From: an uncultured Lachnospiraceae bacterium | GTDB lineage: Bacteria; Bacillota; Clostridia; Lachnospirales; Lachnospiraceae | Direction: 5' to 3' | DNA length: 64,000 bases | NCBI GenBank assembly: GCA_905199445.1 | Contig: CAJKGK010000014.1 | Coordinates: 1-64,000 of the forward strand | Shown here: piece by piece, positions 1 to 8,149 of the stretch | Layout: each line of letters begins with the position of its first letter | Position numbering within the stretch: position 1 is the first letter of the stretch | Translations under genes and position numbers: made by a program | Notes under the pieces: generated by a model | What the model saw: only the letters and a program-made list of their open reading frames with translations | What the model was told of the DNA's origin: nothing | The model's database searches: none

Positions 1-23
1 AACAAACCACAGATTCAGCAGTA

Positions 24-67
24 AAAACAGGTGAATGAAACAAGAATATCCATGTTTCATTCACCTG
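24..67 (-). terminator. Rho-independent terminator after the cytidine deaminase gene
   Basis: A perfect 15-bp inverted repeat (28-42 with 53-67, 10-nt loop) is followed on the minus strand by a run of five T. It lies just past the stop codon of the minus-strand deaminase gene, so it most likely ends that transcript. Confidence 0.85.
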
Positions 68-85
68 CCTTTGATTATTCATCAA

Positions 86-478
86 TCAAAACCACCACTG
101 AGGTGTCAGTTCGCCCAGAGTCATAACCCGGTTATTTTCATAGTCCATCATAATTTCAACATCCTTGTAGGACTCCGGCATAAGCTGTGCCATCAGTTCA
201 CGGCAGGAACCGCACGGCGCCATGGCCCTGCCCTCCCAGTTAATGGCAATCACCCGTTTAAGACCGCTCTCCCCATTGGTAATCATATTAAAGATCGCAT
301 TTCTCTCCGCGCAGACACCAAGACTGCAGGCACTGTCCACGCAAATACCTGCGTAAATTTTCCCGGACAATCCTTCAACTGCTGCCGCCACACCACCGAC
401 CTCAATCATTTCCGAAACCTGACGAGGGGCCAGCACCGCCCTGGCCGAATCATATAAGTCTTTCCATATTTGTTCCAT
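86..478 (-). CDS. Cytidine deaminase family protein (130 aa)
   Basis: The protein probably deaminates cytidine or deoxycytidine to uridine in the pyrimidine salvage pathway in the cytoplasm. It shows the zinc-dependent deaminase signature: CAERNAI around residue 57 (Cys ligand and catalytic Glu) and PCGSCRE around residue 90 (two more Cys ligands). The length fits the short homotetrameric cytidine deaminases, though the sequence also resembles blasticidin-S-deaminase-like members, so the exact substrate is not certain. The start is supported by GGAGG nine bases upstream. It is monocistronic: own promoter at 518-547 and terminator at 24-67. Confidence 0.85.
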   Translation of the reverse strand: MEQIWKDLYDSARAVLAPRQVSEMIEVGGVAAAVEGLSGKIYAGICVDSACSLGVCAERNAIFNMITNGESGLKRVIAINWEGRAMAPCGSCRELMAQLMPESYKDVEIMMDYENNRVMTLGELTPQWWF

Positions 479-517
479 AATACCTAATCCTCCATATACA
501 CCTTAGAATCTTTTTTT

Positions 518-547
518 ATTATACTATAAAAGACTTTAATTCATCAA
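518..547 (-). promoter_or_regulatory. Probable sigma-A promoter of the cytidine deaminase gene
   Basis: On the minus strand a TTGATG box (542-547) and a perfect TATAAT (518-523) are separated by 18 bp, about 40 bp upstream of the deaminase start. It is called by eye from the consensus. Confidence 0.6.
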
Positions 548-595
548 TCATTTATCCCCTCATTTTATATCCATCATGTTGTTGTGTTCTCACAC

Positions 596-624
596 TTGCA
601 GACGTCCCATCCGGCTGTTATAAT
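596..624 (+). promoter_or_regulatory. Probable sigma-A promoter of tag and the antiporter
   Basis: TTGCAG (596-601), a 17-bp spacer and TATAAT (619-624) sit 35 bp upstream of the tag start codon. It would drive the two overlapping plus-strand genes. Confidence 0.65.
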
Positions 625-659
625 ATGAATAAAAATTCCAATCTCACAAGGAGGATGCA

Positions 660-1223
660 ATGGAACAATCAAGATGTCAATGGTGTAATCTTAAAAATCC
701 CCTCTATGTTAAATACCACGATGAAGAATGGGGTGTACCGGCCTATGACGATCAAACCCTGTTTGAATTTTTAATTTTAGAACCATTTCAGGCCGGCCTT
801 GCATGGGAAACGATTTTGTCCAAAAGGGAAAATTTCAGGGAAGCATTTGACCATTATGATTTAGATAAAATCTGTAACTATAATGAGGATAAGATCTGTG
901 AACTGCTGCAAAATCCTGGAATCATACGAAACCGCAGAAAAATCGAAGCAGCCATTCATAATGCCCGGATTTTCAGAAATATTCAAAACGAATGGTCATC
1001 CTTTTCGGACTATATATGGCATTTTTCGGATCATAAAATCATTTATGAGGTCAATCAGACAACATCACCTTTATCCGATACGATCTCAAAGGATCTGAAA
1101 AAGCGGGGCATGAAATTTATCGGTTCAACCATCATCTACGCCTATTTACAGGCGATCGGTATCATCTATTCCCATGACCGGGCATGTTTTATGTTTAAAG
1201 AAGGGGAAGAAAATTTATGTTAA
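660..1223 (+). CDS. tag: DNA-3-methyladenine glycosylase I
   Basis: This base-excision repair enzyme removes 3-methyladenine from alkylated DNA. The 187-residue length matches the Tag family. The family's zinc site can be seen: Cys6 and His20 in the N-terminal part and His172/Cys176 in SHDRACF near the C-terminus, with the same four-residue spacing as in the E. coli enzyme. The block LEPFQAGLAWETIL holds the glutamate (about residue 41) that recognises the base in known Tag proteins. AGGAGG stands seven bases before the ATG. The last bases overlap the start of the antiporter gene (ATGTTAA shared), so the two are translationally coupled, although no functional link is apparent. Confidence 0.95.
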   Translation: MEQSRCQWCNLKNPLYVKYHDEEWGVPAYDDQTLFEFLILEPFQAGLAWETILSKRENFREAFDHYDLDKICNYNEDKICELLQNPGIIRNRRKIEAAIHNARIFRNIQNEWSSFSDYIWHFSDHKIIYEVNQTTSPLSDTISKDLKKRGMKFIGSTIIYAYLQAIGIIYSHDRACFMFKEGEENLC

Positions 1224-2416
1224 CATCACTAGCGTTCATTTTTCTTGTAGGTCTGTCAATGGCTGCCATTTGTCAGCGACTCAAACTCCCCCGTATTATC
1301 GGTATGCTCATAACCGGCATCATACTGGGACCTTATGTTCTTGACCTGCTGGACCCGTCTATTCTGTCCATATCTGCCCAACTCCGGCAAATGGCCCTTA
1401 TTATTATTTTACTGAAAGCCGGACTTTCCCTTAATCTGACTGATTTAAAAAGGGTGGGACGCCCCGCCGTCATGATGGCCTGTATTCCCGCGAGCTGTGA
1501 GATTCTGGCATACATCCTTTTGGCACCATCCATTTTGGATATCACCAGAATCGAAGCTGCTGTTATGGGTGCAGTATTAGGTGCAGTTTCTCCGGCAGTC
1601 GTTATCCCCCGCATGGTTCAGTTAATCGACGCAAAATATGGAACTGCCCAAAGCATCCCCCAGCTTATAATGGCAGGCGCTTCCTGCGACGATATTTTTG
1701 TGATTGTACTGTTTTCCACTTTTACCAGCATGGCACAGGGTGGTCATGCCAATTTTATGGATTTCATAAGTATCCCTATCTCCATTATTTTAGGAATTTT
1801 GTTGGGCGCAATTACAGGTTATTTACTCAGTTTATTTTTTGAAACAGCCTATGCCCATAAACACTATGTCCGAAACAGCATGAAAGTGATTATTGTATTG
1901 GGAATGTCATTTCTGCTTATGGCGGTTGAAACATGGATGAAAGACTTTGTGTCAGTATCTGGCTTGCTGGCAATCATAAGTATGGCGTGTGTAATTAAAA
2001 TCAAAAGCGTGGCCTTTGTATCCAAACGGCTATCTGAAAAGTTTGGCAAGCTATGGCTGGCCGCTGAAGTCCTTTTATTTGTACTGGTTGGTGCCGCAGT
2101 TGATATTCGTTACACCCTAAACGCCGGCATCGCAGCAGTGCTGATGATTTTCATTGCCCTGATCTTCCGCTGTGCAGGTGTTGCACTCTGTCTGATAAAA
2201 ACATCGTTCACATGGAAAGAACGTTTTTTCTGTATGCTCGCCTATGTTCCTAAAGCCACTGTACAGGCTGCTATCGGTTCCGTCCCCCTTGCGATGGGAC
2301 TTCCCTGTGGTCCAATTGTTTTGTCGGTTGCGGTTCTTGCAATTCTGATTACGGCGCCCCTAGGCGCACTGGGTATTGATTTGAGCTATAAACAATTATT
2401 GAAGAAAGAAAAATAA
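1217..2416 (+). CDS. Cation:proton antiporter (CPA family, 399 aa)
   Basis: This integral membrane protein probably exchanges a monovalent cation (Na+ or K+) for protons. The sequence is nearly all hydrophobic segments, about 11-13 predicted helices by eye, with the family's early motif GMLITGIILGP near residue 30 and an acidic pair CDDIF near residue 158, where Na+/H+ exchangers keep the ion-binding aspartates. It has no C-terminal TrkA/RCK or UspA domain, so it is a membrane-only version. It overlaps tag by 7 bp and uses that gene's promoter. The ion specificity cannot be read from the sequence. Confidence 0.85.
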   Translation: MLTSLAFIFLVGLSMAAICQRLKLPRIIGMLITGIILGPYVLDLLDPSILSISAQLRQMALIIILLKAGLSLNLTDLKRVGRPAVMMACIPASCEILAYILLAPSILDITRIEAAVMGAVLGAVSPAVVIPRMVQLIDAKYGTAQSIPQLIMAGASCDDIFVIVLFSTFTSMAQGGHANFMDFISIPISIILGILLGAITGYLLSLFFETAYAHKHYVRNSMKVIIVLGMSFLLMAVETWMKDFVSVSGLLAIISMACVIKIKSVAFVSKRLSEKFGKLWLAAEVLLFVLVGAAVDIRYTLNAGIAAVLMIFIALIFRCAGVALCLIKTSFTWKERFFCMLAYVPKATVQAAIGSVPLAMGLPCGPIVLSVAVLAILITAPLGALGIDLSYKQLLKKEK

Positions 2417-2452
2417 AACTTCATAGCATCATATCCCGTGAAACACCTATAC

Positions 2453-2482
2453 AAAAAACCGGCGGTCAAATTTTGACCGCCG
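2453..2482 (-). terminator. Rho-independent terminator of valS
   Basis: A GC-rich hairpin (CGGCGGTCA at 2460-2468 with TGACCGCCG at 2474-2482) is followed on the minus strand by G and six T. It lies about 80 bp beyond the valS stop. There is no T-run on the plus strand, so it does not serve the convergent antiporter gene. Confidence 0.8.
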
Positions 2483-2564
2483 ATAAAAAATATAAAAATC
2501 CACATATTGAATTTATTCAACACAATCCGCCTGGCAAATACATCAAATCACTTTCAGCCCCTGA

Positions 2565-5219
2565 TTATTTAAGCGCTGCCAGTCTTTCTTCAACCTGTTC
2601 CAACATGTTTGTATACTTTTCCAGCTTTTCTTTTTCTGCTGCAATTTTGGCTTCAGGCGCTTTGTTTACAAAGTTCGGATTGCCAAGCATACCTGTACAT
2701 CTTGCAATTTCTTTGCCCAGCTTTTCCTTTTCCTTTGTGAGCCGCTCAATTTCTTTTTCAATATCAACAAGCTCTGCAAAAGGCATGTAGATCACCGCAT
2801 CATGAATCACTGCGGACACTGCATCATCACCAATACCGTTTTTATCAGACTGAACCGCGACCTCGCTGGCATAGGCCAGTGTGGCGAAAAAGACCCGGCT
2901 TGTAGCAAAAATTTCTCTCACTGCTTCATTTTCAGATACAACAACCACTTTGGCCTTTTTGCTTGGAGGTACATTCATTCCGGCGCGAACATTTCGGATG
3001 CCGCGGACAGCCGCTTTGATCGTTTCTACTGCATTTTCATCGGCTTCAAAATTCCATTCAGCCTTGTATTCCGGCCAGGATGAAATCATAATAGATTCTT
3101 CCTCACTCTGTACATTGCAGAAAATTTCTTCTGTAATAAACGGCATATAAGGGTGGAGCAGCTTTAATGCCTGAATCAGTACAGTTTTTAATGTCCACAG
3201 CGCTGCAGCCTTTGTGGTATCTTCATTATTGTACAGACGTGGTTTTACCATCTCGATGTACCAGTCACAGAATTCTTCCCAAATAAAATCATAAAGCTTC
3301 GAAACAGCAATCCCCAGTTCATAGCGATCCATATTTTCTGTTACATCTTTAGCCAATGTATTGGCCTTTGACAAGATCCACTGATCAGCCTGAGTCAGAT
3401 CAGAAAGCTGTACATGATCGATGGTAATACCGGCTTCGCTGGCCTGTTCAAAATTCATAAGCATAAACCGGGAGGCATTCCATACCTTATTGGCAAAATT
3501 ACGGCTGGCTTCCACACGTTCCCAGTAAAAACGCATATCATTGCCCGGTGCATTTCCTGTGACAAGGGTAAATCTCAGAGCATCTGCACCGTATTTATCA
3601 ATCACTTCCAGAGGATCAATCCCATTGCCGAGGGACTTACTCATCTTACGGCCCTGAGAGTCACGAACAAGACCATGGATTAAAACCGTATCAAACGGCA
3701 CCTTGCCCACATGCTCCAGCCCGGAAAATACCATACGGATAACCCAGAAGAAAATAATGTCATATCCGGTTACAAGGACATTGGTTGGATAGAAATAGTC
3801 CAGTTCCTCTGTTTTTTCCGGCCAGCCCAGTGTGGAAAATGGCCACAGCGCAGATGAAAACCATGTATCCAGCGTGTCTTCGTCCTGGTTCATATGCGCA
3901 CAGCCGCATTTTGGACAGCTTGTCGGCGCATCCTCTGTTTTGGCCACAACAATTTCACCACACTCAGGACAATAGTAAGCCGGGATACGATGGCCCCACC
4001 ATAACTGTCTGGAAATACACCAGTCCCGAATATTTTCCAGCCAGTGAAGATAAGTTTTGTCGAAGCGCTCCGGAACAAATTTCAAATCGCCATTCTTTAA
4101 AGCATCAATAGCCGGTTTGGCCAGTTCTTCCATCTTTACAAACCACTGCTGCTTGATCATCGGTTCAACGGTTGTCTTGCAGCGGTCATGCGTACCTACA
4201 TTGTGGGCATGATCTTCCACACGAACCAACAGCCCCAGCGCATCAAGTTCTGCAACAATAGCTTTTCTGGCTTCATAGCGGTCCATTCCTGCAAATTTTC
4301 CGCCGTTTTCATTGATCGTGGCATCATCATTCATCACGTTAATCTGGGGCAGGTTGTGACGTCTTCCCACTTCAAAGTCATTAGGGTCATGTGCCGGGGT
4401 GATCTTTACAACGCCTGTACCAAATTCCATATCCACATAGCTGTCAGCAACAACCGGAATCTCCTTGTTCACGATAGGAAGCAGTACCTTTTTGCCGATT
4501 AAATGCTGATAACGTTCATCATCTGGATGAACAGCCACAGCCGTATCTCCCAACATCGTTTCAGGACGGGTTGTAGCAATCTCAACCATTTCATCTGAAC
4601 CTACAACCGGATAATTAATATGCCAGAAATGTCCGGCCTGATCCTCATATTCAACCTCCGCATCAGAAATTGTTGTCTGGCAAACAGGACACCAGTTGAC
4701 AATACGGTTTCCTTTATAAATATAACCTTTTTTATAAAGATTAACAAAAACTTCCTCCACAGCTTTTGAACAGCCTTCGTCCATTGTAAAACGCTCTCTG
4801 TCCCAGTCACAGGAAGAACCCAGTTTCTTTAACTGGCTGATAATACGGCCGCCATATTCTTTTTTCCATTCCCATGCCCGTTCCAGAAATTTTTCCCGCC
4901 CCAGATCGGCCTTATCAATACCTTCTTCTTTAAGGGCTTCAATAATCTTAACTTCTGTGGCGATACTGGCATGGTCTGTTCCCGGCTGCCACAAAGCACT
5001 ATAGCCCTGCATCCGTTTAAAACGGATTAAAATATCCTGCATTGTATTGTCCAGGGCATGACCCATATGGAGCTTACCTGTAATGTTCGGCGGCGGCATC
5101 ACAATGGTAAATGGTTTTTTACTACGGTCTACCTCTGTGTGAAAATATTTTTTATTCAGCCATCTTTCATAAAGCTTCCCCTCAATGGCCGAAGGGTTAT
5201 AAGTTTTTTCCAGATTCAT
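2565..5219 (-). CDS. valS: Valyl-tRNA synthetase
   Basis: This class I synthetase charges tRNA-Val with valine. The full 884-residue length matches the bacterial enzyme. The catalytic HIGH-type motif is HMGH at residues 51-54 and the KMSKS loop is near residue 525. Between them lies the editing (CP1) insertion, with the ATTRPETMLGDTA block near residue 215 that clears misactivated threonine. A Cys-rich zinc-ribbon-like stretch (CPECGEI...CPKCGC) is near residue 415. The last 65 residues form the usual tRNA-binding coiled coil rich in Glu and Lys. A ribosome site AGGAGG precedes the ATG. It is the second gene behind a T-box leader, so it is expected to be induced by uncharged tRNA-Val. Confidence 0.98.
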   Translation of the reverse strand: MNLEKTYNPSAIEGKLYERWLNKKYFHTEVDRSKKPFTIVMPPPNITGKLHMGHALDNTMQDILIRFKRMQGYSALWQPGTDHASIATEVKIIEALKEEGIDKADLGREKFLERAWEWKKEYGGRIISQLKKLGSSCDWDRERFTMDEGCSKAVEEVFVNLYKKGYIYKGNRIVNWCPVCQTTISDAEVEYEDQAGHFWHINYPVVGSDEMVEIATTRPETMLGDTAVAVHPDDERYQHLIGKKVLLPIVNKEIPVVADSYVDMEFGTGVVKITPAHDPNDFEVGRRHNLPQINVMNDDATINENGGKFAGMDRYEARKAIVAELDALGLLVRVEDHAHNVGTHDRCKTTVEPMIKQQWFVKMEELAKPAIDALKNGDLKFVPERFDKTYLHWLENIRDWCISRQLWWGHRIPAYYCPECGEIVVAKTEDAPTSCPKCGCAHMNQDEDTLDTWFSSALWPFSTLGWPEKTEELDYFYPTNVLVTGYDIIFFWVIRMVFSGLEHVGKVPFDTVLIHGLVRDSQGRKMSKSLGNGIDPLEVIDKYGADALRFTLVTGNAPGNDMRFYWERVEASRNFANKVWNASRFMLMNFEQASEAGITIDHVQLSDLTQADQWILSKANTLAKDVTENMDRYELGIAVSKLYDFIWEEFCDWYIEMVKPRLYNNEDTTKAAALWTLKTVLIQALKLLHPYMPFITEEIFCNVQSEEESIMISSWPEYKAEWNFEADENAVETIKAAVRGIRNVRAGMNVPPSKKAKVVVVSENEAVREIFATSRVFFATLAYASEVAVQSDKNGIGDDAVSAVIHDAVIYMPFAELVDIEKEIERLTKEKEKLGKEIARCTGMLGNPNFVNKAPEAKIAAEKEKLEKYTNMLEQVEERLAALK

Positions 5220-5287
5220 ATTTTTCCTCCTAACTAATTCACCGCTATTCCCGGTTGTATTTCAGTTTAAACTGTCCATTCCAGGCC

Positions 5288-5590
5288 TTATAGAAGCGCC
5301 GTAACCAACAGGATAAGCGCCAGCACAAAAACTGTGGCCGCGATTGCCCGAACCGAAGAAGCAACACCACGAACAATTCTCATATAATCCTCATCCATGG
5401 CAGCCTCCTGCTGATCCCACCAGTCATCATCGTCATCGGCCCTTAAGCCATCGGGCTTTGAATCCCCAGACGGCCTGGACATTTGCTCTCGAAGTCTGCG
5501 AATCGCCTGAGTCTGCTTTTGGGACAGCATACGGCTTACAACGGCAAGGGCAACAGCCACGGCAATAAGTATAACCGCTAAAACAGTCAT
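5288..5590 (-). CDS. Small two-helix membrane protein between T-box and valS (100 aa)
   Basis: I do not recognise a family. Hydrophobic segments at both ends (about residues 3-20 and 80-100) flank a charged middle section that holds five Asp in a row followed by two Trp. It would form a membrane hairpin with a roughly 60-residue loop. AAAGGAG lies eight bases before the ATG at 5590; a GTG one codon earlier is less well spaced. The gene sits directly downstream of the T-box terminator and 68 bp before valS with no terminator between, so it should be co-induced with valS under valine-tRNA starvation. Function unknown. Confidence 0.7.
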   Translation of the reverse strand: MTVLAVILIAVAVALAVVSRMLSQKQTQAIRRLREQMSRPSGDSKPDGLRADDDDDWWDQQEAAMDEDYMRIVRGVASSVRAIAATVFVLALILLVTALL

Positions 5591-5635
5591 CACCTCAACT
5601 CCTTTACGCTATGCCTGTGGTCAGGGTTTTATCGC

Positions 5636-5927
5636 CAAAAAAAGCTTCCGCCCTTAGTAAAGGGCGAAAGCTCGCGGTACCACCTTTATTATGAAAATAC
5701 AGATTTATTTTCATATCTCTTCAGTCTTTAACGGAACTGCCCGTTATTTCCTATAAAGCCGTCTGCATCCCCATGGCTTTATGGGATGCCAAACGGACTG
5801 TTTAGAAATACTGTTCAAAAGCTACCTTCAAAATCTGCTTCTTCAAACCGTCTTTCAGCCGGTGAACGGTTCTCTCTGGGAAGGCCGGATTTTTACTCCT
5901 CTTTATCCTTACATTTGTTTATACATT
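5636..5927 (-). promoter_or_regulatory. T-box riboswitch leader, probably tRNA-Val responsive
   Basis: The minus strand carries the invariant T-box sequence GGTGGTACCGCG (5673-5684), followed at once by an intrinsic terminator with a T-run. Upstream is a long stem I region with AGAGAGA near 5875 and a likely specifier loop in which GTA (a valine codon) lies at 5823-5825. Known T-boxes bind the anticodon of a matching tRNA; an uncharged acceptor end pairs with the T-box bulge and stabilises an antiterminator. The valS gene downstream fits a valine specifier. The exact specifier assignment is inferred from position, not modelled. Confidence 0.92.
5637..5672 (-). terminator. Regulated terminator of the T-box leader
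   Basis: AGCTTCCGCCCTT (5643-5655) pairs with AAGGGCGAAAGCT (5660-5672) with one G-U pair, and a seven-T run follows on the minus strand. It overlaps the T-box sequence in the usual mutually exclusive arrangement. Confidence 0.9.
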
Positions 5928-5933
5928 TTCTAT

Positions 5934-5962
5934 ATCTTATCCACAATTACAGACTTTGTCAA
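5934..5962 (-). promoter_or_regulatory. Strong sigma-A promoter of the T-box/valS transcript
   Basis: A perfect TTGACA (5957-5962), a 17-bp spacer and TAAGAT (5934-5939) on the minus strand. The -35 box overlaps the last codons of the upstream DUF5716-type gene, so valS has its own transcription unit. Confidence 0.85.
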
Positions 5963-8139
5963 TACCCTTTTGTAAAGTTTCCTTCGCCTCTGTACCAGCC
6001 TTTGAGTTCATTGAGATATGCCTTCATTTTCTGAGGGTAATCCGGCTGACCGGATGCATGATTCAATTTTTTGGCCGCCTCATAGCGGTCATTTGAGGGA
6101 CTGACAGCTGCAGCTTGAACTTTCTCATATTCATCCAGCACAGCCTGAACCTCCGCCTCTGATACATGGCCCTGCTCCACTGCCTCAAAAAAGCTTGTTT
6201 CATCTCCCGCCAGTTTTGCGGCCCAAAGCAGACATTTTACGGATTCCTCCTTCATATTCAGAGGCCATGCTTTTTTATAACACGCCACGGCTGCAGAATA
6301 ATTCATTACACGCATATAGGCGGTTCCCAGGTTATGCCAGGTATTCCCCTTAAATGTCACAGAAACTGCATCGCCAGCAGAATGTTCCATATCATAAATC
6401 ACACTGCTGTAAATACGAATCGCCTCTGTATACTGGCAAAAATTCACCAGGTTATCGGCCTTCATCTTTTTACGTTCTGTCGGATTTTGCCGTTCCAGCT
6501 CATCCATGGTCAGCATCAGCTGCCGGCACTCACCCGCAGAATAATAATCCACCGTGTTCATCAGATAGCGCACCAGCTCCTTGACCGGTTTATTGGCTTT
6601 TAAAAGATTTTTAAGCCCCCGCACCAGTGCCGGCTCCTGCATACTGTTTTCCAGCCACTGTAAAAGATCATCCCCAAAGGTTTCCCTGCTGACCGAATAA
6701 ATATTCTGATAAATATAATAACACAGTTCCTGTACCGAATAAATATGGATGCCTGACATTCCAAAATAATAAGGGATTTTCTGAGTCTTTTTGTTTTCAA
6801 GAATCAGCCGCCCCCGTTCTCTGTAATCCAGAGGTGATTCATATTCAGAAATATTTAATCTCTGCTTCCATACTCGACCTGTGGATGGAAACAACATCCC
6901 AAAGCCCTCGTCGCGGATCACCACATTACATATATTGGCATCCTCAAATTCCAGATGCATATGAATTCTGGTTGTTTTATTTGGTCTGTCCGGCAGTCCT
7001 TCCAGCGTAACGGGAATGAGCCGCTCCCGGACAGACATAAAGTTTTTCACATGAAGGGTAATGGTCTGAGTGCCGTCCAGGATAAAATCCCCATTATTTT
7101 TTATACTATACCACTCACTGCCTGCCTCAGCCAGATCGCAGACTTTGCGTTCCCGTCCCTGATTTTCCACAAGAAATACATTGTTAGGGATAATTTCCTC
7201 GTTCAAAGCCACAAAATCTTTATTTTTCTGACCCATAGCCTCAATCACACTGTTGTGACAGGCCCCGGTTACAAACAGATTATGGCCAATATAACCTTTT
7301 CGCAGATTACATATATACTTTAAAGACATATTCATCCAACCGGTGTCAAACGCTTTTCCCGTAAAATAGATGGTTGAAATAGCCTTTTTATTCAAGACCA
7401 CCTTCGCCACTTCCAAAAATCTCCGGTCCAATTCTACCGGGGAAAGTTTTCCCGCATCCTCACCGCTTAAATAAGCATTTAAAGGAACCTCATCCGCAGT
7501 CACCACATAGGGTCTGTAATCCTTTGTGATGGACAAATGGCAGTAACTTAAACCATCCTCATTATACTCAAATAAGCCCACATCTTTCTTATAAATGCTG
7601 TCACTCTGACACAGGACAAAATTTTCATAGGAGGCAATATGACTTTGAACTTTTACATGATCCACCGGTATATCCAGTTTTTTATGAACTACCAGCAAAT
7701 CCTTAATCATCTTTTTGGACACCGTTTTTGACGTGATCGTCAGCCAGGATACACCACTGTGAGGATACTGACGTTTAATCAGCTCCAGGGACAAAAGAAT
7801 CATTTTCAAAACCAGTCCTTTTTTTCGGAAGGACTGGCCACCGACCGTAATTTCAGGCTCAGTATCATATTGATCCACAAAATTTTCCAGTACAAGCCAC
7901 TCTCCGGCCTCCTGCGTCTTAAAAATCAGATCATCCGCAGCAGAGACTGCCAGCTTCCACGCATCCTTGCCTGGATGGTATAAAAGCTTTGTCGGGATTT
8001 CTTCATTTTCCAAGTCTGAGGGCAGGTGAATGGCAGTCATCTTTTTTTTATCAGTTTTATCTATATCGCAGCAATAAATCCGGGAATATGTGTTTCCCAG
8101 ATCATAGCCGACACACAGGTTTGCGTAACTTTCTTCCAT
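5959..8139 (-). CDS. Hsp70/actin-fold ATPase-like protein with TPR-like C-terminus (DUF5716-type, 726 aa)
   Basis: The N-terminus has the actin/Hsp70 phosphate-1 pattern (VGYDLGNTYSRIY, about residues 10-22), and VTGACHNSVIEAMG near residue 315 looks like the adenosine loop of that fold. The middle is beta-rich. About residues 590-670 contain a TPR-like pair (WHNLGTAYMRVMNYSAAVACYKKA). I recall this architecture as DUF5716 of Lachnospiraceae, always beside a giant DUF5717 protein, as here; its function is not established. The ATG at 8139 has GGTGGGAG before it and leaves a 10-bp gap to the preceding gene; an earlier possible start at 8208 would overlap that gene by 59 bp and is rejected. A chaperone-like or cytoskeletal ATPase role is inference. 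Confidence 0.75.
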   Translation of the reverse strand: MEESYANLCVGYDLGNTYSRIYCCDIDKTDKKKMTAIHLPSDLENEEIPTKLLYHPGKDAWKLAVSAADDLIFKTQEAGEWLVLENFVDQYDTEPEITVGGQSFRKKGLVLKMILLSLELIKRQYPHSGVSWLTITSKTVSKKMIKDLLVVHKKLDIPVDHVKVQSHIASYENFVLCQSDSIYKKDVGLFEYNEDGLSYCHLSITKDYRPYVVTADEVPLNAYLSGEDAGKLSPVELDRRFLEVAKVVLNKKAISTIYFTGKAFDTGWMNMSLKYICNLRKGYIGHNLFVTGACHNSVIEAMGQKNKDFVALNEEIIPNNVFLVENQGRERKVCDLAEAGSEWYSIKNNGDFILDGTQTITLHVKNFMSVRERLIPVTLEGLPDRPNKTTRIHMHLEFEDANICNVVIRDEGFGMLFPSTGRVWKQRLNISEYESPLDYRERGRLILENKKTQKIPYYFGMSGIHIYSVQELCYYIYQNIYSVSRETFGDDLLQWLENSMQEPALVRGLKNLLKANKPVKELVRYLMNTVDYYSAGECRQLMLTMDELERQNPTERKKMKADNLVNFCQYTEAIRIYSSVIYDMEHSAGDAVSVTFKGNTWHNLGTAYMRVMNYSAAVACYKKAWPLNMKEESVKCLLWAAKLAGDETSFFEAVEQGHVSEAEVQAVLDEYEKVQAAAVSPSNDRYEAAKKLNHASGQPDYPQKMKAYLNELKGWYRGEGNFTKGY

Positions 8140-8149
8140 ACTCCCACCT

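Noticed and set aside
5781..6034. Plus-strand open frames of 64 and 82 codons within the valS leader
   Set aside because: They are antisense to the T-box RNA and the end of the DUF5716-type gene and have no ribosome sites.
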